In this document: in pieces, positions 28,401 to 37,400 of the stretch
Layout: every line of letters starts with the position of its first letter
Position numbering within the stretch: position 1 is the stretch's first letter
NCBI GenBank assembly: GCA_907165275.2
Contig: OU015661.1
Location: forward strand, 3,851,501-3,915,500
DNA: 64,000 nt
Source of the DNA: Zygaena filipendulae
Lineage: Eukaryota; Arthropoda; Insecta; Lepidoptera; Zygaenidae
Direction: 5' to 3'
Position numbers and translations under genes: made by a program
The notes under the pieces: model-generated
What the model saw: only the letters and a program-made list of their open reading frames with translations
What the model was told of the DNA's origin: nothing
The model's database searches: none

Positions 28401-31400
28401 CACTTTTTTTATTTTTACTTATATATTTTTAATTTTTTTGGTTGGCCGTGTTTACAAACGTCCCTATAACATTTCTACACTTTATGATAACCTACATATC
28501 GTGGTATGTATATACAAGTAGTAGATGTACATAGGTATTTAACATAATTTGTGATAACATGTCTGCCCTCACCGGGAATCGAACTCGTCATCTTTTGATT
28601 TGCAGAGCGGCGCGCGGCGTGGCGACCTTTGTCCCAATCCGGCAATCACAATTTGTAACTAATTATCGTGGCTTGCACGTATCACGAGTAAAATTCAATT
28701 GACATACGTCATATACGTGACTTGTGTATCAAATCCCCAATTAGTAGTATTCTACTTTTGATAATTTGCTTCCTACCTTTGACAGTTTGCCTATTACATC
28801 ATTCACCTTATACGAGGCAAAAATGCAAAGCAATAAAACAGACGTCATGAAGACAAAAAGAAAACTCAAACTAATAATTACTTAAACCTTGAACGTATCA
28901 GCTCTGTAATGGAGGTATAAACAGCCATAGTTAATTCAAACAGCTAAATGCTTTAATACATCATAAAACTGCTAAATAAAATGCAGTTTTCAATTATAAA
29001 ACGTAACACGTATACACACAAGATTGAAAATTGCAATTGAATTTTAGTTAGTGGGGTTGGAAGGGAGCTTCGCCTACGCTTCTTCGTATTATCGATCCCC
29101 AAGGCAGGCGCCGCGCCGGTGGGTTGTTACGTCAGAATACAGAACCCGACTGCGTCATTTGGTGCCAATTCTGCCAAAGCAATAAAATCAACCACCCTGA
29201 ACCGAGGGCTAATTTTAGGGGCACATTAAATTATATAGGTGGAAGTACAAAAAAAACACTAAATCTATGTGAAAGGTAGGTATTAAAATCTGTCATATAC
29301 TTACGTACAATCGAATACACGTTTATTCAGATTTTGAGCTTTGTCTCACTTAAAAACAGATCCTTGTCTATTTTATGTCACGGGATAATTGGAGGAGACA
29401 TTAGTTTGCATTTGTCTAGAAGAATCCAAAACAATGAATTTTGAAATATGAAGCGTAAAAGTAACTACAATAAACGCGATGGTACCAATGCCCTTTTATA
29501 CGCTAACACACGACAGCAGAATCGGGCGTAACATCTAGTATAATATATTATTATGTGTTTAAAGGTGCAATCAATTACGTAATGTAGGTAATATGTACCT
29601 ACATATATAAAAGATAATGTATCATAATAATATCAGTATAATATCATTTTATAACAAACTCCCCTATGTTATAGGGGAGTTAATGCCACGGTATTTCAGA
29701 AGAGAAAAGGTTAATATAGGCGAATAATATTCCAAAATAAAAATACTATATGTATTATAGGTAAACAAAAGCATGCAAAGCAAATGATATGGACAAAATG
29801 AAACGGCAAAAACTGTCACAATGGAAAAAGTTGCGTAAAATTAAATACCTACTTCATAATTATAATATCTCGTCTTGGCTTATTACACTACTTCTAATTT
29901 AGGGAATCTAACTCGGATACAATTTAGGATCAATGAGTGAGAGAGAGAGAGAGAGCGAGTGATCACACTACACTAAATTGTATCCTAAATCGACTACTCT
30001 GGGGTACATTTACTACATTTTAATGTAGTGTGATCACTCGCTCTCTCACTCACTGATCCTAAATCGGAACCAACCGTTCTAACATCGATTACACCTTCCG
30101 ATTTCCTAAATTGGTGTCTGACAAATAAAATTGTAAAGTGTAATAAGCGTCAACACATAAAACAAGATCAATGTGAAGCATGTCAACATGTTAATATGTA
30201 TAAGCAATTAATATAATATTATTTAATAAAATGCGATTATATACTAAATGCATATATTCTTATAGGATATGTAGGTATATTCTATGTACATAATGATATT
30301 ATACGGGAGCTTAAGAGGTCATTATGCGGCAGAATGCCTAGCAATGCGACTGCCCAGACGGCATTCCAGGCGATCTGCGGCCTCTATAAAAAGTAAAAAC
30401 ATATTAGCTACATAATAATATGAACATTTAACAGTCAGCCAGTCTCGAACTATTGTTTTAAACTTAATAGATAAAGTTGAAGTATGTTATGAAATTAAAA
30501 AGTTATAGGTAATAAATAGATAATTAATGTTATACGAACAATATCCCAATTTTTCGAGTTTTATGCAGTTACTCATATAATATGTAATTCAATTAAGTAT
30601 TTAGGTATAGGTACAATGGCAGATTATGGTATGAGTCGGGACTCTGATAAGGTAATAATATACGTACTTATGTAAGTTGTAACGTTCAAAGGTGTGGCAA
30701 AAAGATAAAACAAATAATACCATTCACAAACTTACCGATCAAAATGTCTACCTACTTAAGGGAAGTCAATGGGCTTGTCAACCAAATTTTAGTCCGTCTT
30801 GTAAATTAATGAAAAATATTGGACACGTATTTTTTCATTTTTTAAGCAATCGAAAAATAACGGAGATACATTAAGTTGAAATGACGTCACGCCGTGCTAC
30901 AGTTTATACGTCAAGAGCCCCCACTCCTAAACTTTAATGCATCTTATCTTATGCTACTGCTCCACCTGTGGTTTAACGCGTAAATTAGTGCACTAATTTA
31001 GGCATTACGTAGATGTGGCCAACATTTTACCTAATATTACCATCAACGTTAACGTTAGACATTAACATCAACGTTAACGTTAACGTATGTGGAGCAGTAG
31101 CATTAGTACACTCGGTTCCAAAAATAACGGGTCGGTCACAAAAGTTAATATATCTCCAGAACTGTACGAGCTAGATCATTGAAATAAAAAACAGAATAAA
31201 GACTCTTTAGTTGCGTTTCTTGTGAAGTATTTTTTATACTGCCTATTAAAGAAAATTTCTGTAGAAAAAACAAAATTTCAAAAAATGAAAATTTTCGAAA
31301 ATCGAATTACTGTTTTATGTCATTGCGGTGTCATTCCATTTTTATTCTTTCACATGAAAAATATTGTAAACGTCTTACACGACTACTTAAAACTATTCTG

Positions 31401-34400
31401 TGAGGTCAAACATGGCAGTCACCTTGGAGGAATGTACCAGGATCCTGACGTTCCTGGAACTTGGGCGGAGCCAGCGAGAAACAGCTAGACACATTGGTGT
31501 ATCTTTGTCGACTGTTCAGCGTGTAGTCCAGCCAGCGGTACCAAGAGACTGGATCCCATCTCCGGAGACCAGGAAATGGCCGGCCAAGATGTAGAACGGC
31601 CAGAGAAGACAGATTAAGTACGTGTATTTTTGTCTGAATCTGGATTAAATCGGTATTTTGATATTTTTAGCTTTTTAGTTTTGTGTTTTTGAAAGTTGGT
31701 TTTAATTTTTTTGTTAATTTATTAATCTAAAAGACGGACTAAATATTATAATTTTGATTTTCATATCCCGGAAACAAGCCTATTAACAAATAACTATTCT
31801 GACTCAATTAAAGTACAGAAAAGGAGGAAATAATAGCGTACGGATCTTTCGAATTCCAAAAGTGAACATGATATAATACCATGCGGCAGAAACAAACAGG
31901 TTGAATCTGGTGAACGGATTGTGACGACAGTTCAAGCGTCGAATGACTCATAAAACCAGTTTATGTTGTAATTTTAAATGAACTTGTCATAACGATGTAA
32001 TATAATGTATGTATTAGTAAATCTATCTAAATTATATATAAAAATTAAAAATGAATCCCTATTTCCTTTGGTCACGGCATCACGCGTGAGCGTGTAAGGA
32101 GAAGAAGAATGCAATGCGAATACCGTAAGTAAGAAAAATTCGAAAGCTCTCGCTTTTTACATGTCACGTAACCCGTCCTTCTTTAGGCGAAAAAGCAAAA
32201 TAGACTTTTAAAATGCGATAAAACTTGAGTCAAAAAAATTATCTAGATTTATCGAAGTTTAAACTGGACTTTATTTCTTTAAATACCTATGCGTGTAGAT
32301 AAGTTGAAATAAGTTTGTTACTTCGGTTTATTTTAAGAATTTATTTTAAGAATAAACAACAATAAATCTAGATTTTGCTTTTGGTGTAAGTCACATTTAA
32401 TGTCTATTTAGACACGTTAGACTAGCATTGAGCACTATGACCTAGATAGCATTTATTCGTTACGGTCGATGGGACGCTATGTCCGAAATCAGAATCTAGT
32501 TAAAAAAGTACGTAACAGCAAGCTAGTAAAATACGTACATATTTTCTAACACCTTAACCTACGGGCGTGACAAAGGTATTTGGTTATTTTTAACATTGAA
32601 TAATCACAACACATCAACAAAGCTCAGCGGCCTGCGCTGTGATTCAATATTTGTGCCAAAACATTCGCGACCGTTTTATAATATTTTCCAATTCCACCAT
32701 TACGTAAGCCAGCACTTTAAATCTAGGATTCAATTATGGTAATTCTTTGTGGAACAAGTTAGATTAATAATATGTGTTAGAACGAACTTGTTGTACGACT
32801 ATACAGTCTTGTGTCAATAATTAAGGACCAGTCAAATTTTATGTTGATGGAGTGAAAGTATTGGGATTGATAATAAATTAATTTTTGAAAAGCTCCGCGA
32901 TTAGCAAAACCATAAAGCTTTTTGATTGCACGTAATACGAACTGTACTCGCTAGCTAGTAATCAACTATGAAAAGGGCATCTGCTTTCTACTTGTTTGTA
33001 GTTGCGAAAGACTAGTCAACGTAAAGGTAATTGACCAAGAGGCAACTGTAGAGTAGAATTTTTATTTTTTGTGCAATTCGGTTTAATGTATGGCCGTTAA
33101 CTTATTTTTTTAAGTGTAAGGACCTCAGGCAAGTTCACCTTACCAGCTGGATTATACGCAGGATCGGAAAAAGTTACATAAAATATTGCAAAACGCAGTA
33201 GTCTCTGACTCAAGCTTAATAACTCGTGTACAAAATAAACTAAAATAAAACGCAGTAGTCTTTGACTAAAGCTTAATAACTCGTGTACAAAATAAAGTAA
33301 AATACTAAGGCGGAAATGAAGCTTCTTGTTTTTGGGCATATTTGATTGTTAAAATAAAGATATTTTTAAGTATTATTGCTTAATTGTGAAAAGCTGAGTG
33401 CATAAGCGGGTGCCTATCGCCTTTGGCTCGGCAGGATAGATACACCTCGAATTCAAATTTACGTTTAATCTTCATTTTTCGGTGATTGGAAACACTCAAA
33501 TCACACTCAGACACTCAATTATGTCACGTCAAGATCATTATAAACGATGCTGTGCGTCATCAAAAGGACACTCAGAAATCTTTAGGTGCTTAACGAGCAA
33601 GATGTCATAGTTAATTAATAACAAAACCTTAAAGTAATTAAATTGGTGTCGTTAACAGCGCCTGAACACTGATATGGCGCAATTAGGAGGTAGGAGATTG
33701 TTGTCGTTCAAATGCGGAAATATTAATGAGCGAGCGATATAACGTAATGCGAATTCCAACACAACAATACAACCTACTTAATTAGTTCATATTTTGGACA
33801 TGTTCTTCATTGTAATGTTTAGGACAAATGTTGGAAATGACACCAGATGAGATGCATCGCTAATCTATTGTTAAGAAAATACAGTACGTGCAGATTGCAC
33901 TTTCCACGATCCTTTCACATGGTTCAAGGCGAGCCGCAGAAGGCAGGTCAGCCATCGGTGTGCAAGTTGCTTGTTATGATAGTGCTGTTACTCTTATCTA
34001 TTGTTATAACGTGAAGTATTTCTATTTTTTTTTTCGACGACATCAGACATTTATTTAAAAAGCGATGAATAAATTAACTTTAAATCACCTCAGGTTTCTA
34101 GGTTTTTTTTTTTACAACTATAAAATTTTTTATATCTAGGTATAATAATTTATCATCATCGATCGCCTGGCGTGTTATCTCTTAATAAAACTGTAGAGAG
34201 GTCAATTCTGTGCATTGAATATATATTCAAAATTAATATTGGAGGATGAATGGTGATCGAAACTGATGACAAAAATGCAATCAGTAAATTTTTTGTCTGT
34301 CTGTGTGTGCACGCATGGGTCAAAAACGACTGAAGGGATTTTAACCAAACTTGGTACGATTATAGTCCATACTCCTGGGCAGGTTATAGGCTATATAACA

Positions 34401-37400
34401 TAATGCTAAGACACATAGGAGCTGAGCAGTGACGATAAATTTGAAGCAAGTCGGATGAAAATGCGTTTTCGAGTTTTTATCCTCCTATACGTTTACTCAA
34501 TCACGCAAAAACGGCTGTACGAATTTGGATTAAATTTGCCATGCACGTTGTCAGGGGTACAGAGAAAGACATAGGGTACTTTTTATCCCGGAATTCCCGC
34601 GGGAACTCCAAAATTACCGCGGGTGAAACCGCAGGGCACAGCTAGTGAAAAATAATTACGTCACTAATTCTGGGTCTTTGAAGAAAGTTACTGTACACCA
34701 TTTACATTGCAGGTTGCCGCTGGTGGCGGGGTCGACGACTGGCGTTATAAGAACACTGTTACTTTCAAAGGTCGATCGACGCAAATGTGCGACCCGCGAT
34801 TGTGTTCCGTTGAACATTGTAATGATGAGAACTACAATAAAATAACAGCGAACGCAAAAGTTAACCGTCAGTCAAAAAAACATGAACGCACCAACGAATA
34901 TGTAACAAAAAACAATTCGTGTTAACTACTTGCTCAAACTAACGATAAGTTGAGAGAAGCAGCAGATAGTCATACAGTAGGAAGTCATGTACGTGACAAT
35001 ACGGTTAACAAACGTAACTGGAGCAGTGAATTTGCTGTGAGTTCAACGCTATTTTTTTCCTATGTAATACGTCTAGACAATCACGATAAATAAATGACAT
35101 TAGTTTTTGGTCAATCTGTCTGTCTATCTATCCGAAATAATATTCATTCTACTTTTGTAAATATAATAAGCCTTGGAAATTGCAATCAACATAGGCATTT
35201 TTACTCTCAATTATGCGCGGGTGAAACCACAGAGCTGGTATAATCTATCTATACATATAAAATGCTTTGTCTGAATGACTGGTGGATCAACGTTCAGCCT
35301 AAACCGCTGAACGTAGAGACCTGAAACTTAAAGGCTGTATTCTTTGTATGACGAAGGCATCTGATAAGAAAGGATTTTTGAAAATTCAACCCTTATGCCT
35401 TAGGGGCCTAAGGGGATGAAAAAGGGGTTGCAAAGTTTGTATGGAACAATTCCGTGGAAAATTCGAAATTAACGTGGGTGAAACCGCGCGGGACAGCTAG
35501 AAGCTTGGTAAATGAATCAACACCGAACCAAAACTACAGAAGCTTGAAACACGAAATTTGGCATGAGACTTCTTTTAGTAATGTAAGCAATCACTAAAAA
35601 ACGATTTATTACAAAATTGAACCCCTAGGGGGTGAAATATGGTTCAAGTATAGATGAGTAAACAACCCGCTTTTAACCCGGTGCTTGGGTTTAAATCCGA
35701 TAAAAGCCCGTATACGTAGAAGAGTTTACCGACTTGCACCGGGTTTAAACCAGGTTGTTGCAGGTGACAACGAACAGGTGCAAGTAGGTATGTATGGATG
35801 CGGGTGGAAGTTATTAAAACTTACAAGTACAACATCTCAGGTGCAAACACAAATTCCATTTTAGAAACTTGAGATATCCAATAAAATTGTTTATCACATA
35901 ATATTATAGAAAGTTTCACTGATTTGCAAATCTATCCAATTAGGTACATATGTATCTACCTGCCTATATTTAACTATTTTTCCACAACTTTTAAGCATCT
36001 ACATAGTTTGTGAAGCAAGATTTGTGCCTGTGCCACTTTTCCAAAACATAGATGGCAATTATTGCAAGCTGAAGTAAATCTTCTTGTCTCGCTTGTCAAG
36101 ATAAAAATATTAAAAATTAATATAGAGGTACCTAACTTGTCTGCATCATGCATGGATGCTGCTGTGAAGCGTCGTCGGTTTATACCATAGGCATTTTCTT
36201 TATATTTTATCTATTTCAATTTTAACGCCACGCGCCGTACCGTACATAATATAATTATATTAGATAGATACAGATACGTAAATCTAGTTGTATAGGTACC
36301 TACTTAAATGCATTGTACCTGGTTTAGTAGGTACATAAACTTGCGCTTTTCTGCCGCATTGTCATCTATTTATTTATTTTTTCTCGCGAGAACCTACCTG
36401 TCTATACGGTTTCGACTTCCGCTATTTAGACAGTCTTTTAATGAAAACAAAAACCCTTTTTTTTGAAACGAAGTCATGAAACCATCGTAGAACAAGTATC
36501 GCAGAATTTTTTTTTTAGGGTTCTGTACCTAAAGGTTAAAACGGGACCCTATTACTAAGACTCCGCTGTTCGTCCGTCCGTCTGTCACCACACTGTGTCT
36601 CATGAACGAAGTGATAGACGGTTGAAATTTTCACCACACGATGTATTTCTGTTGCCGCTATAAGAATAAGCACAAAAAAAAGAGAAAAAAAAATATTAAG
36701 GTGGCTCCCATACAACATGTTTTTTGCCGTTTTTATAGATAATGGTATGGAACCCTTCGTGCGCTAGTCCGACTCGCACTTTACCAGTTTTTTTTTTATT
36801 TAGAAGTCAGTTGCTTTTCAATATACTATTTGCATGGTTTGCCAAAAAGCTGAGAGTAATATTTGCAGACTCAAATATGCTAAGTTTTATCAAACATACA
36901 GTTCTTAATAAGATTTTTGAAATTTCTGTTTTTCCTTTCTAATCATTACCATAGTATAGTTGTTCTATTTTACCAAGTATGTTTGGCTATGAATTGTGTT
37001 GAGATGTGCACACACATATTGTTTTAGTGTTCGTAACTCTGGGAGCGCTCAGTTTCTATTGCAACGATGTTAACACACACAAATTCGCTCAACGGTACAC
37101 GTCACTACTACAGCCAGGGTTGAGCAGCCTTCGTAAACTATAATCAAAGACTTTAATTTACGATACGATACGATACGATATGTTGCTCACGAGTGTAAAA
37201 CTGCTGTACTTTCTGAATAAAAGGAGAGTTTTTGAACACTGTGAAGTTTAAATATGATATTTTTACTCAATTTTACAGAATCATAGAAATCGAAAAAGGT
37301 AAATCTCAATTTGTTTCTTTTTTAATTTAAATTGTTGGTGAAAAAATGAGCTTCCTAAGACAGCCAAAGTATGTGTTCAAACACAGTACACCTGAACTAT

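Larger units (their letters stand above)
30768..31784. mobile_element. Composite nest in a TGACGTCA-family element
   Basis: The ends resemble the complete copy at 37653-37982: left ATGGGCTTGT..AATTTTAGTCCGTCTTG, right GACGGACTAAAT..TTTTGATTTTCATA then GGAAACAAGCCTATT. Inside are a TTA-flanked MITE (30952-31102), a Tc1-like transposase fragment (31404-31615) and a fragment of the 50437 family (about 31635-31690). Confidence 0.55.

Noticed and set aside
34645..34925. Two overlapping plus-strand frames after a Helitron-like end, preceded by an AG acceptor-like site
   Set aside because: No recognised domain, no partner exon and no donor that joins a longer frame.
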